From NCBI RefSeq assembly GCF_030160115.1, contig NZ_BSNS01000007.1:226001-290000 (forward strand): 64,000 nt of DNA, read 5' to 3'. This DNA comes from Devosia nitrariae (lineage in GTDB: Bacteria > Pseudomonadota > Alphaproteobacteria > Rhizobiales > Devosiaceae). Each line of letters starts with the position of its first letter. The first letter of the stretch is position 1. Below are positions 8,122 through 16,707 of the stretch, piece by piece. Both the position numbers and the translations under genes were made by a program. The notes under the pieces were generated by a model that was not told the origin of the DNA, ran no database searches, and saw only the letters and a program-made list of their open reading frames with translations.

Positions 8122-9168
8122 TCAGTCCGCGGTCAGCATCACCTTGACGCTCTGCGAGCGGTCGAGCGCCAGCCGGAAGGCCTGCGGAGCATCCGACAGG
8201 TTGCGTTCTGCCGTCACCAGTCGCGTCACGTCGACCTGACCAGTGACGATGAGCTCCGCCGCCTGTGCGAACTCGCGTCCGAAGCGGAAGGTGCCGCGCA
8301 AATCGAGCTCCTTGGCCATCACCGCATTTGCCGGCACAGGAATGGGGCCGCCCGGCAGATTGCCCACCTGGACGACCGTGCCCCCGCGTCGCACCGCCCT
8401 GATCGCCGTGGAAAGGCCGGCGGCCGTGCCCGAAGCTTCGAAAACCACGTCCCAGACCGACTGCGTGACCGCCTCCGCCGCCTCGTCTCCGCCGGAAAGG
8501 TCGACGACACGGTCGGCACCGAGCTTGGACGCAAAACTCAGGGGCGCCGCGGCGATGTCGACCACCGCCACGCTTTCCGCCGATGCGAGCCTCGCCGACA
8601 GCATCACAAGGAGGCCAATGGGCCCGGCCCCGATCACGGCGATGCTGCGGGCGCGCGTCTGCCCGGCCCGTGCCACCGCGTGCAGAGCAACCGCCAGGGG
8701 TTCGGCGAGCGCTGCGGCCGTATAGGAAACATGCGTGGGCACCACGACGCACTGGGCAGGCGTGACGTCGATGAGGCTGGCAAAGCCTCCCTGCATGTGC
8801 GGCGTGCGCGACGCCGAGCCCATGAAGTGGATACGCTCGCACAGATTCTCGCGCCCCTCCCGGCAATACCGGCAGTCGCCGCACCAGCGCGACGGGTTGA
8901 CGGCGACGCGGTCGCCAACCGTCAGTCCCGGGGCGGTGCCGGCGATCTCGATGATCTCCCCGGAGATCTCGTGTCCGAGGATCAGCGGCTCGGTCACCAT
9001 GAAGTCGCCGGTCCGGGCATGGCGGAAATAGTGAAGGTCCGAGCCGCAGATGCCGCCGGCCCCGAACCGCACCCTCACCATGCCATTCGCCAGCGCCGCC
9101 GGCTTCTGCTCGACGAGGCGCAGGTCCTCGGCGCCGAAAAGCGTTGCGGCGATCGCGGCTCGGGTCAT
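8122..9168 (-). CDS. idnD: Zinc-dependent alcohol dehydrogenase, L-idonate 5-dehydrogenase-like
   Basis: 348 aa MDR-family enzyme. Catalytic zinc motif GGICGSDLHYFRHAR and GHEISGE; structural zinc cysteines in CGDCRYCREGRENLC; Rossmann motif GAGPIGLL. The SDLHYFRHARTGDF segment is typical of L-idonate 5-dehydrogenases, so oxidation of a sugar acid or polyol with NAD(P)+ is likely. ATG at 9168 overlaps the dctM stop as ATGA, placing it last in the gntR-dctP-dctQ-dctM operon; the transported compound is probably its substrate. The exact substrate is inference. Confidence 0.82.
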   Translation of the reverse strand: MTRAAIAATLFGAEDLRLVEQKPAALANGMVRVRFGAGGICGSDLHYFRHARTGDFMVTEPLILGHEISGEIIEIAGTAPGLTVGDRVAVNPSRWCGDCRYCREGRENLCERIHFMGSASRTPHMQGGFASLIDVTPAQCVVVPTHVSYTAAALAEPLAVALHAVARAGQTRARSIAVIGAGPIGLLVMLSARLASAESVAVVDIAAAPLSFASKLGADRVVDLSGGDEAAEAVTQSVWDVVFEASGTAAGLSTAIRAVRRGGTVVQVGNLPGGPIPVPANAVMAKELDLRGTFRFGREFAQAAELIVTGQVDVTRLVTAERNLSDAPQAFRLALDRSQSVKVMLTAD

Positions 9169-10571
9169 CGTACCAGCCCAAGTTGCGTCGGCAGCCACAG
9201 CGTCACTGCGGGAACGAAGCTGATCACCAGCAGCGCGATGATGAGGGGCACCAGCCAGGGCAGGATCGCCTTCATCGTGCGCTGCAGGGAGATCCTGGCA
9301 ATGCGCGAGAGCACGAACATCACCACCCCTATCGGCGGGGTCAGCAAGCCGATCATCAGATTAAGGGTAAGGACCACCCCGAAGTGCACGGGATCGATCT
9401 CGAACTTCAGAACGATCGGCAGGAGGATCGGCACGAGGATGGTGATCGCCGCGATGGTATCGAGGAAGCACCCGACGACGAGGATCAAGAGGTTGACGAG
9501 GATCAGGAACGTCCATTTATCGTCGGTCAGCGAAAAGATGAAATCGGAGAACAGCTGGGCCGCCTGGCTCACCGTCAGCAGCCAGGCAAAGACCGACGCG
9601 GCGGTGACGATGAACAGCACCGATGCCGTGGTCTCGATCGTGTCGAACGTGACCTTGCCCAGCATCTTGAGGGTCATGGTGCGGTAGCGCACGAGCCCCA
9701 GGAACAGCGACCAGAGGACCGCTGCCACCGCGGCCTCGGTCGGCGTGAACCAGCCGAGCGCCATGCCGCCGATGAGGATGACGGGCGTCATCAGCGCCAT
9801 CACAGCGGAAAAGTCGAAATACCAGTCGAGCGCGACGAGGACGAAAAGGGCAATGCCGACGGCAAGATTGACCGAGAGGCCGGCCCAGACCATCAGGAAC
9901 ACCGCCAGCGGAAAACAGAGGACAACGACGATTTCCAGCCCGGCGCGAACGAGCTTGCGCAACTCGAAAGGCGTGTCCGAGCCCCACCCCTTGCGATAGG
10001 CGAAGAAGGCAACGGTCAGCATCATCAAAAGCATCATGACGATGCCGGGCAGGATGCCGGCAAGGAACAGCGCGCCGATCGAGACATTGGCCATCATGCC
10101 GTAGATGACGAACGGCAGAGACGGCGGGAAGATCGGCCCGAGCGTCGCCGAGGCGGCGGTGACACCGACTGCCGCGTCCACGGGATAGCCGTGATCCCTC
10201 ATTGCCTTGATTTCGATGGTGCCGATGCCCGCCGCGTCCGCTAGGGCCGTACCCGACATCCCCGAGAACACCACCGAGCCGACGATATTGACCTGCGCCA
10301 GCCCGCCCTTCATCCAGCCCACCAGCGCCAGCGCGAAGGCATAGATCCGCCCGGTGACCCCGGCGATGTTCATCAGATTGCCGGCGAGAATGAAGAACGG
10401 CACCGCCAGCAGGGGAAAGCTCTCGACGCCCGCGATCATGCGCTGCGCGACGATGATGTCGGGCGCAACGCCATAGACGAGGAGATACAGCACCGAGGCG
10501 ACCGCCATGGAAACGGCGACTGGGATGCCGATGATCATCAGCACCAGGAACGATCCGATGAGAAGCAGCAT
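9165..10571 (-). CDS. dctM: TRAP transporter large permease (DctM family)
   Basis: 468 aa, almost entirely hydrophobic helices (12 or more predicted by eye), with family marks such as PFFILAGNLMN, GMSGTALADAAGIGTIE and GLLTPPIGVVMF. A central loop around residues 230-310 contains extra hydrophobic segments, making it slightly longer than the 420-430 aa typical of DctM. It forms the sodium-coupled channel of a TRAP transporter together with DctQ and the periplasmic DctP encoded just upstream. The gap to dctQ is three bases. Confidence 0.93.
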   Translation of the reverse strand: MLLLIGSFLVLMIIGIPVAVSMAVASVLYLLVYGVAPDIIVAQRMIAGVESFPLLAVPFFILAGNLMNIAGVTGRIYAFALALVGWMKGGLAQVNIVGSVVFSGMSGTALADAAGIGTIEIKAMRDHGYPVDAAVGVTAASATLGPIFPPSLPFVIYGMMANVSIGALFLAGILPGIVMMLLMMLTVAFFAYRKGWGSDTPFELRKLVRAGLEIVVVLCFPLAVFLMVWAGLSVNLAVGIALFVLVALDWYFDFSAVMALMTPVILIGGMALGWFTPTEAAVAAVLWSLFLGLVRYRTMTLKMLGKVTFDTIETTASVLFIVTAASVFAWLLTVSQAAQLFSDFIFSLTDDKWTFLILVNLLILVVGCFLDTIAAITILVPILLPIVLKFEIDPVHFGVVLTLNLMIGLLTPPIGVVMFVLSRIARISLQRTMKAILPWLVPLIIALLVISFVPAVTLWLPTQLGLVR

Positions 10572-10574
10572 GGC

Positions 10575-11147
10575 CTACTCCCCGAGCCCGTCGAGGGCAC
10601 CGGGCCGCTCGAGTTGAGTATAGCCGCGCCTGATGTCGGCGATGAACTTGATCACCGAGCGCACCAGCATCAGGGCAAAGCCGGCAAAGACGGCGTAGAA
10701 GACGATATTGCGCGGCAGGTCGATAGTGACCATCCGTTCGCGCGAAACGATGCCGGTGTAGCGCCAGAAGAGGAGTGAGGCGTAGGCGAAAAAGCCTATG
10801 GTGACGACTTCGGCAAAGAGCGCCAGCATCCGACCGATCCGGGGCGAAATGTAGTGGTAGAGGACGTCCACCTGGATGTGGCGGGAGAGCCGCACGCACA
10901 TGACCGAACCCAGGAACACCACGACTACCAGGCAGTTGATGGCGATCTCCTCGGTCCAGGCGAAGCTGTTGTTGAGCACGTAGCGGGTAAAGAACTGCAG
11001 AAAGACGCAGAGCGCCATTCCCCAGAAGACGACGAGCGTAACCCAGTCTTCGGGCGCGTAGCGCCTGAGGCTGACCGGTGCGGCCTCCTCATCAAATGCC
11101 CGCGCGATCTCTTCGGCGGTAACCTTGGATTGGTTTTCCTGCGCCAT
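10575..11147 (-). CDS. dctQ: TRAP transporter small permease (DctQ family)
   Basis: 190 aa with four hydrophobic segments and the DctQ signature around FTRYVLNNSFAWTEEIA, followed by RLSRHIQVDVL. ATG at 11147 is chosen because longer upstream reading is a shadow of dctP. The N-terminal about 35 residues are polar and cytoplasmic. It couples DctM to the solute-binding protein. Confidence 0.92.
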   Translation of the reverse strand: MAQENQSKVTAEEIARAFDEEAAPVSLRRYAPEDWVTLVVFWGMALCVFLQFFTRYVLNNSFAWTEEIAINCLVVVVFLGSVMCVRLSRHIQVDVLYHYISPRIGRMLALFAEVVTIGFFAYASLLFWRYTGIVSRERMVTIDLPRNIVFYAVFAGFALMLVRSVIKFIADIRRGYTQLERPGALDGLGE

Positions 11148-11212
11148 CTGGGTGCTCCGGGTGAGGTCCGTAATGAACGGGCCCCGACGCCTGGCGCCGG
11201 AGCCCGGGGATC

Positions 11213-12187
11213 CTATTCGACGGCGCGGATCGCTTCCCAGTCGGCCTGGCGGTAGCCGAATTCTTCGAACGTCACCTTCTCCATCACAGCCTTCTCGAAG
11301 TCCGAGCGGTCGACCTCGGTGACGGTCAGTCCGCGCTCCCTGAACGTCTCGACGAGCGCCGCCTCGCTCTCGACGATCTTGGCGGTGGCGCGCGCGGCCG
11401 CTTCCTGCATCACCTCGGTGAAGATCGCCTTGTCCTCGTCGGAAAGCTGCGACCAGGCGGTCTGCGAGACCACGGTGTTGAGATGGTCGACGATGTGGCC
11501 GGTGAGCACGATGTAGTCCTGCACCTCGAAGAACTTCTTGGCTTCGATCGTCGTCAGCGGGTTTTCCTGCGCCTCGACGGTACCGTTCTGCAGCGCGAGA
11601 TAGACTTCGGCAAAGGCGATGGGCGTCGTGTTGGCACCGCACGCCCGCGGCATCGCAAGGTATGCCGGCACATCCGGGACGCGGATCTTGAGGCCCTGCA
11701 TGTCGGCGCAGGATTCGATCGGCCGGTTCGAGGTGGTGTGGCGCGTGCCGTAATAGGTGGTCGCGGTGATGTGGTGCCCCGAAGCTTCCTCGTAGCCGGC
11801 GGTCAGGTCCTTGTAGATGTCGCTTTTGGTGTAGGCGAGGAGGTGATCGGCGTCGCGAAAGGTGTAGGGGAAATAGGTGACGCCGATCGGCGCGAACTCA
11901 CGGGCTGCAAAGCTCGATCCGGAGATGATGATGTCGGTGGTGCCGAGCGTCAGGCCCTGATTGATGTCGGCTTCCTTGCCGAGCTGCGAGGCCGGGAACA
12001 CATCGATGTGGTAGCGCCCCTCGGTGCGCTTCTCGATCTCTTCGGCAGCCCACACCGACTCCGTGTGGAACGGTTCGGAGGTCTCGTAGACATGCGCCCA
12101 TTTGAGGTTCGTCTGCGCCATGGCCGCGCTGGCGGTCATGGAAATCGCGGCAATTGCTGCCGTCAGGAATGCGCGTTTCAGTATCAT
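11213..12187 (-). CDS. dctP: TRAP transporter substrate-binding protein (DctP family)
   Basis: 324 aa with a Sec signal peptide ending in SAAMAQ (about residue 25). The mature protein has the DctP fold: GKEADINQGLTLGTTDI, the ligand-carboxylate-binding arginine region GLKIRVPDVP, and QNGTVEAQENPLTTI. DctP proteins bind carboxylates, often sugar acids. Neighbouring idonate-dehydrogenase-like and ribitol-dehydrogenase-like genes suggest an aldonic acid or similar. GGAGGACC lies directly before ATG 12187. Confidence 0.93.
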   Translation of the reverse strand: MILKRAFLTAAIAAISMTASAAMAQTNLKWAHVYETSEPFHTESVWAAEEIEKRTEGRYHIDVFPASQLGKEADINQGLTLGTTDIIISGSSFAAREFAPIGVTYFPYTFRDADHLLAYTKSDIYKDLTAGYEEASGHHITATTYYGTRHTTSNRPIESCADMQGLKIRVPDVPAYLAMPRACGANTTPIAFAEVYLALQNGTVEAQENPLTTIEAKKFFEVQDYIVLTGHIVDHLNTVVSQTAWSQLSDEDKAIFTEVMQEAAARATAKIVESEAALVETFRERGLTVTEVDRSDFEKAVMEKVTFEEFGYRQADWEAIRAVE

Positions 12188-12252
12188 ATTGGTCCTCCCA
12201 GTGATGATGATGGTACATCGGCCGCCGGTGCAGCCGGATAGGTATCCTCTCC

Positions 12253-12981
12253 TTAACTTCCAGGCCGTCCTGGCTCCTCGACGGCCTCGCCGAAACTGCG
12301 TTGGAACCGCTCCTGCGACAGACGCAGATGCGTCTGCATGGCAGCCTTGGCGCCTTCGACATCATGGGCGGCGATGGCGTCGCGGATAGCCGCGTGCTCG
12401 GCGACTGCCGTGCGCCAGGTGTCACCGTCCTCGAAATAGACGGCGAGCCGCTCGAAATAGGGATTGATGCGCTGGTCGAACAGGTCGCCGATGAAGCGGA
12501 CCAGCACCGCGTTGCCGAGTATGCCGGCAATGCCCGTATGGAACGCGCGGTCGAGACGGATCATCGGGTCGCCGGATCCGCGCTGGCTCTGCATGCCGCC
12601 GAGCACATCGTCGAGCGCTGCGATATCGGAAGGCGTTGCCAGCCGCGCCGCCTCGGCCGCGATGGCGCCCTCTATGAAGGCCCGCGCCCTCAACAGCTCG
12701 AACGGCCCCTCGATGGTGTCGCCGACAGACGCCCTGGGCATCACCTGGGCGCCGCTGGTCACATAGATGCCGGATCCACCCCTGATGGTGATGCGCCCCT
12801 CGACCTCGAGCGCGATCAGTGCCTCGCGCAGCGTCGGGCGCGATATCTGCAGCTGCGCGGCAAGGTCCCGCTCCGGCGGCAGGCGCGTTTCCGGCGGAAA
12901 CTCGCCGTCATCGATCAGCTGCCGCAGCTGGTCGGCGACCTGGCGATAAAGGCGACGCGGCTGTACGGCAACGACGGGAAT
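12253..12981 (-). CDS. FadR/GntR-family regulator, apparent ATT start codon
   Basis: 242 aa if begun at ATT 12981. The first about 75 residues are a GntR winged helix (PRRLYRQVADQLRQLI, LPPERDLAAQL, RPTLREALIALEVEGRI, GSGIYV); residues about 90-235 are an FCD effector domain with metal-binding His residues (DRAFHTGIAG, EHAAIRDAI). Within the open frame, after the in-frame TGA at 13009-13011, no ATG, GTG or TTG precedes the wHTH. The only plausible initiator is ATT, with GGAGG about 9 bases upstream. The next GTG (12762) would delete the whole DNA-binding domain. It probably controls the dct operon and the divergent SDR gene. Confidence 0.82.
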   Translation of the reverse strand: MPVVAVQPRRLYRQVADQLRQLIDDGEFPPETRLPPERDLAAQLQISRPTLREALIALEVEGRITIRGGSGIYVTSGAQVMPRASVGDTIEGPFELLRARAFIEGAIAAEAARLATPSDIAALDDVLGGMQSQRGSGDPMIRLDRAFHTGIAGILGNAVLVRFIGDLFDQRINPYFERLAVYFEDGDTWRTAVAEHAAIRDAIAAHDVEGAKAAMQTHLRLSQERFQRSFGEAVEEPGRPGS

Positions 12982-13002
12982 CTCGAGGGTCCTCCGCTGG
13001 CC

Positions 13003-13027
13003 TATTGGTCAATTGGTCTGGCCAATT
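13003..13027. promoter_or_regulatory. Probable operator for the GntR-family regulator
   Basis: Two direct ATTGGTC units (13004-13010 and 13012-13018) and a following CCAAT (13022-13026) create the palindrome ATTGG-N5-CCAAT. FadR/GntR regulators bind short palindromes of this form, and the site sits just upstream of the regulator's apparent start. Binding is inferred. Confidence 0.5.
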
Positions 13028-13147
13028 TCGCCAACCTTGCGCCCGAAAGTCCGCCTCGTCAAGTCACGCGAGGGGGTGCTGCACCGGCCTCAGCTCTTGG
13101 CAACCGTCGCCCACACCGCCCACAATTATCATTTCGGCCAAGGTCCC

Positions 13148-13200
13148 TGAGATACCGCGCCAGCCGCAAGGTGTATGAACCGGGCGGAAATGGGTTATGA
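13148..13200 (+). repeat. Fragment of the CAGCCGCAAGGTGT interspersed element
   Basis: TGAGATACCGCGCCAGCCGC followed by AAGGTGTATGAA recurs in closely similar form at about 23335, 31010, 35090 and 43990, and inverted at about 63510. Here only the central part is present, upstream of the SDR gene. Confidence 0.75.
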
Positions 13201-13260
13201 CGAGCGCGCAGACTCCATAATAGGAGCTGCCGCATCGACACAGGGAAGAGGAAATCAACA

Positions 13261-13989
13261 ATGCCGGACCTGGCAGGCAAGATCGCGGTGGTTACGGGCG
13301 CCGCGTCAGGCATAGGCCTCGCAACGACCAAAGCACTGCTGGCTGAAGGTGCCCGGGTCGTGATGGTCGACTGGAACGAAAACAAACTCTCCGAACTGGT
13401 CGGCGAGTTGGGCAAAGCCGTCATCCCCCAGGTGACCAACCTGCTTGATGCGGACAGCTGCAACCGAATGGTGCCGGAGATCCTGGAGAAGGTCGATCAT
13501 ATCGACATCCTGCACTGCAATGCCGGCGTCTATGTCGGAGGCGATCTGACCGATACGACACCCGAGGCCATCGACCGCATGCTGAACCTCAACGTCAATG
13601 CGGTCATGAAGAACGTGCACGCGGTCGTCCCGCACATGATCGAGCGCAAGACCGGCGATATCCTCGTCACCTGCTCGGTGGCGGGACACTTCCCGACGTA
13701 CTGGGAGCCGGTCTATTCGGGCTCGAAATGGGCGATCAACAGTTTTGTCCAAGGCATGCGCCGACAATTGATCCCGCACGGCATCCGCGTCGGTGAGATC
13801 TCTCCTGGACCAGTCGTGTCGGCCTTGCTGGCCGACTGGCCCGAAGAGAACCTGCGCAAGGCCAAGGAGGCTGGCGGCCTGATCGATCCGGAGGAGGTTG
13901 CCGAGGCAATCGTCTTCATGCTCACCCGCAAGCGCAACGTGACCATCCGCGACATCGTCATTTTGCCGAGCAATTTCGATCGCGTCTAG
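13261..13989 (+). CDS. rbtD: Ribitol 2-dehydrogenase-like short-chain dehydrogenase
   Basis: 242 aa classical SDR. TGAASGIGLA (NAD(P) binding), HCNAGVYVGGD, and catalytic S-x-Y-x3-K in SVAGHFPTYWEPVYSGSKWA (Tyr and Lys in YSGSK). The WEPVYSGSKWAI and NVTIRDIVILP segments closely resemble Klebsiella ribitol 2-dehydrogenase, which oxidises ribitol to D-ribulose. RBS GGAAGAGGAAA precedes the ATG. It is divergent from the GntR regulator and TRAP operon, so it is likely induced with them. Substrate is inferred from resemblance. Confidence 0.8.
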   Translation: MPDLAGKIAVVTGAASGIGLATTKALLAEGARVVMVDWNENKLSELVGELGKAVIPQVTNLLDADSCNRMVPEILEKVDHIDILHCNAGVYVGGDLTDTTPEAIDRMLNLNVNAVMKNVHAVVPHMIERKTGDILVTCSVAGHFPTYWEPVYSGSKWAINSFVQGMRRQLIPHGIRVGEISPGPVVSALLADWPEENLRKAKEAGGLIDPEEVAEAIVFMLTRKRNVTIRDIVILPSNFDRV

Positions 13990-13997
13990 GAACCGCT

Positions 13998-14891
13998 TTA
14001 GCCGAGGAAGAACCGCTCTATCTCCGGGGCGAGGACTTCTGGCGCGGCATTGTGCGTCTGACCGTCCAGCGTGCGGTGCTGCGCATCGGGTAGGACATCC
14101 GCTACCGCTCGAGCCGAATTGCGTATCCATGGAGGGCTCCCCCCACCGTCCATCACCAGCGTGGGTGCGGTGGCAGTGGTCCATTGTTCGGCCGGCAGCG
14201 GGTCGCCTGCCATGTTATCTCCCAAAACGGCGAGGTCGTAGGCCAGGGTATGCGCCAAGGCCTCGAGCGCCGGCCATGTTGGGGCGTTTCGCATCTCTGC
14301 CACGGCTTCGGCAGGCGCGCCCACCACTTCGGTCATGAAGAATTTTACGGCGTCACCTCGGCGATTGGCGGCGATCAGCTCATTGATGTGCCTGACATAA
14401 TTCTCAGGCGGTGGCGGACGGCTGTCGTCGATAATGAATGGCGGTTCGTACAGCGAGAGCTTTTGGACCTTGGCCGGGAGCCTGGCTGTGGTCTCCAAGG
14501 CAAGGACCGCGCCGGAGGACTGGCCGTGGACAAACGCCGCTCCACCTGCTTCCTCGATGAGGACCTCGAGATCTTCGATCTCGCGCTCGACGGAATAGGG
14601 CGGCGTGTCTTCACTATCACCTCTGCCACGGCGATCGTAGCTGAACACGGTCAAGCGTGGCGCCAGGAGCTTGGCCAGTGGCGCCCACCCCGATCGATCG
14701 CTGAGAGCGCCGCCGACGAGGATAAGCGCCGGTCCGTCGCCCACCCGCTCGAAGGCGATGCGGGTCCCGTCTTTCGAAATGACTTCATTTCCGCCCACGC
14801 GCGCCTCCTGCGCCGATACCAGGCGCCCCATCGATGCAGTGGACATGATCGCGCCCGCCAAACCAGTCCCGATGAACAGGCGCCTGCTCAT
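13998..14891 (-). CDS. Exported alpha/beta hydrolase
   Basis: 297 aa from ATG 14891. The N-terminus MSRRLFIGTGLAGA has a twin-arginine followed by a hydrophobic stretch, ending near SAQEA, so Tat export is likely. The hydrolase core shows YDRRGRGDSE, the nucleophile elbow GQSSGA (Ser), and a late His in DGQTHN. Lack of a conserved lid makes the substrate unclear; resemblance is to the haloperoxidase/esterase-like alpha/beta hydrolases. It converges on the SDR gene, with nine bases between stops. Confidence 0.8.
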   Translation of the reverse strand: MSRRLFIGTGLAGAIMSTASMGRLVSAQEARVGGNEVISKDGTRIAFERVGDGPALILVGGALSDRSGWAPLAKLLAPRLTVFSYDRRGRGDSEDTPPYSVEREIEDLEVLIEEAGGAAFVHGQSSGAVLALETTARLPAKVQKLSLYEPPFIIDDSRPPPPENYVRHINELIAANRRGDAVKFFMTEVVGAPAEAVAEMRNAPTWPALEALAHTLAYDLAVLGDNMAGDPLPAEQWTTATAPTLVMDGGGSPPWIRNSARAVADVLPDAQHRTLDGQTHNAAPEVLAPEIERFFLG

Positions 14892-15087
14892 CAAACGTGC
14901 CGACAATTGGACACTCCACTTCGGTTTGGCCAGGAAACGAGCGGCGGGGGAGGAGGTTCCAGGATCCCCTTCAGCCCGGCGCATGCTGCCCGGCCATCCG
15001 ATTTTTCAAGTGTGTCTTCGGCAGGCGGTCCGCCGCTCCGCGTGAAGGCTGCGCTGGGCGCACGCCCCCATCGCATTGCGCTTCGTC

Positions 15088-15465
15088 TCAGACTGCAGGC
15101 AGGCTCGCTCCTGCGGCATGGTCTATTGCATAGAGCCAGTTGCCGTCCGGCTGGCGCCGGATGATCTCGGCCGAACTGCCGGACATGATCTGGTTCCCAT
15201 CAGGATCGCGCAGAACCCAATCGGCGCGCAGCAGGGCAAGATCGCCCAGTTGCAGGCAGAAGTTATTGCGGCCGCTCAACGTGCCCGGCACCTTCAGGAA
15301 CTCGCCGAGGAAGAACGCGATCTCGGCCTTGCCGCGCACGGTCCGGGTGGCATCGGCCAGGATCGCCTCGTCCTCATAGAGCGCCAGCAGATGGTCAAGT
15401 TCGCGCGTGTTGAAGGCGCGCGCCCAGGTTTCGTTGAACGCTTCCGGTCTTTCTACGGTGAACAT
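15088..15465 (-). CDS. SnoaL-like / DUF4440 domain protein
   Basis: 125 aa from ATG 15465 with GGAG six to seven bases upstream. NTF2-like cone fold: FNTRELDHLLALYEDEAIL, RGKAEIAFFLGEFL, and a terminal SAEIIRRQPDGNWLYAIDHA. Such proteins are small, cytoplasmic and mostly of unknown role. It is divergent from the HxlR regulator gene, 73 bp apart, suggesting that regulator controls it. Confidence 0.82.
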   Translation of the reverse strand: MFTVERPEAFNETWARAFNTRELDHLLALYEDEAILADATRTVRGKAEIAFFLGEFLKVPGTLSGRNNFCLQLGDLALLRADWVLRDPDGNQIMSGSSAEIIRRQPDGNWLYAIDHAAGASLPAV

Positions 15466-15538
15466 TGCTTGCTCCGTCTCGGGTTGACGCAGGCAACCAA
15501 TCACACCCACACTTTCCTATCCAAATGGAGAGAACTGC

Positions 15539-15913
15539 ATGCTGCACTGGGCGCAGAACTACGCGTTCGAGGAGCCCGTCGCCCGCCCGGCCACGGACTG
15601 CCCCGTCGAAGACTGGCTGGCTTTTCTCGGCCACCGATGGAACGCGTGCATCCTCTGGCATCTCTCGGCGGGCGCGAAGCGCTACAGCGAGCTTGCGCGC
15701 TGCCTGCCGGGGGTCACGCCGAAGGTGCTGACGGAACGCCTCGAGGCGCTCGAAGATAGAGGGCTCGTCACGCGTTCCCCCCAATCGACCTTCCCGCGCA
15801 GCGTCATCTATGCGCTGAGCCCCGAAGGCAGAAGGGTCGTCGAGATCATCGGCCTGCTGGAGCCTTTGGCGAAATCCTCCCACACGCCCCGGCGCGTTGC
15901 CACGGGCGGGTGA
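15539..15913 (+). CDS. HxlR-family transcriptional regulator
   Basis: 124 aa. Winged helix of the HxlR type: DCPVEDWLAFLGHRWNACI at the start (the conserved Cys is present), RYSELARCLPGVTPKVLTE as recognition region, then LVTRS wing. HxlR regulators often respond to redox or electrophile stress through that cysteine. It is divergent from the SnoaL-like gene. GGAG lies upstream of ATG 15539. Confidence 0.86.
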   Translation: MLHWAQNYAFEEPVARPATDCPVEDWLAFLGHRWNACILWHLSAGAKRYSELARCLPGVTPKVLTERLEALEDRGLVTRSPQSTFPRSVIYALSPEGRRVVEIIGLLEPLAKSSHTPRRVATGG

Positions 15914-15954
15914 AGCCCCGACCGGCGCCAAGGCAGGTCCACCTAGCCGCTAGA

Positions 15955-16707
15955 TCACGGGGCTCGATACATCTTGATGGTTCGATGACCGTGTTTGAAC
16001 GCGCGGTAGGCGGGTGGCCCCGCATCGAATGCACTCCGATCCGTTGCGGCGACCACAACCACGGCGTGGCGCGGCAGGACATGCCAGAGGACGTCCAGCA
16101 TCGACACCAGGGGCCGTTCGGAGGCGGTCTGCCAATGTGTTTGCGAACCGTAAGGCAGATCGGTCACCACGATGTCGATCATAGACGGGTCGATACCAGG
16201 CAACGACGCCTTGTCCGTGATGTCCGCTACCGCCGCTTCGAATGCGATCGCTCGGCCGTCAACCAGTTTCATCAGGCGCTCTGCCGAAGCGATGCGCGAC
16301 GGGTTCGCCCCCATCTGCCGGAGTTCGTTGGCTCTCCTCGAAAGTCCCTGCGGCGACGTGAGCTCGAGGTTGCGCCGCGCCAACCAAACGGCATCGCCGG
16401 AAATGTCGGTCGCAATGACGTTGGTGATGGAATGCGCGCAGGCAATGCCGAGCGTCGCCACGATGCCGCCGGCACCGCACATCGGATCCCAGACGGACAC
16501 CTGCTGCCTGCCGACGATCTGGCGCGCGCGCTCGAAGAGTTCGATGCTGACTCTGGCGGGAAAAGCAGGAAACCCCGGCGCGGAATAGAGAACCTGTCCG
16601 CTGCCGAGATCCTCATAGGAGACGGCGGGTGCATATTCAAATCGCACTGCGGGAAGAGCTCCACCATTCGGCCGCGTTACCGCCCTATCATCGTTGATGG
16701 CGTTCAA
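15955..16707 (-). CDS. AviRa-like 23S rRNA methyltransferase
   Basis: About 250 aa from TTG 16707. The segment YEDLGSGQVLYSAPGFPAFP, then VWDPMCGAGGIVATLG (SAM loop) and IVVTDLPYGSQTHW (catalytic region) match the layout of AviRa from Streptomyces viridochromogenes, which methylates 23S rRNA G2535 and gives avilamycin resistance. The open frame continues upstream to GTG 16884, but this overlaps the murB start and adds non-family sequence, so the AviRa-length start is preferred although its RBS is weak. Function in this host is inferred; it could be another rRNA guanine methyltransferase. Confidence 0.7.
   Translation of the reverse strand: MNAINDDRAVTRPNGGALPAVRFEYAPAVSYEDLGSGQVLYSAPGFPAFPARVSIELFERARQIVGRQQVSVWDPMCGAGGIVATLGIACAHSITNVIATDISGDAVWLARRNLELTSPQGLSRRANELRQMGANPSRIASAERLMKLVDGRAIAFEAAVADITDKASLPGIDPSMIDIVVTDLPYGSQTHWQTASERPLVSMLDVLWHVLPRHAVVVVAATDRSAFDAGPPAYRAFKHGHRTIKMYRAP

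Noticed and set aside
9144..10244. 366-aa plus-strand frame, Asp/Arg/His-rich
   Set aside because: Antisense to the dctM coding frame; composition is typical of a shadow ORF in high-GC DNA.
12253..12762. GntR-type gene starting at GTG 12762
   Set aside because: Would remove the whole winged-helix domain, whose frame is intact up to codon 12981.
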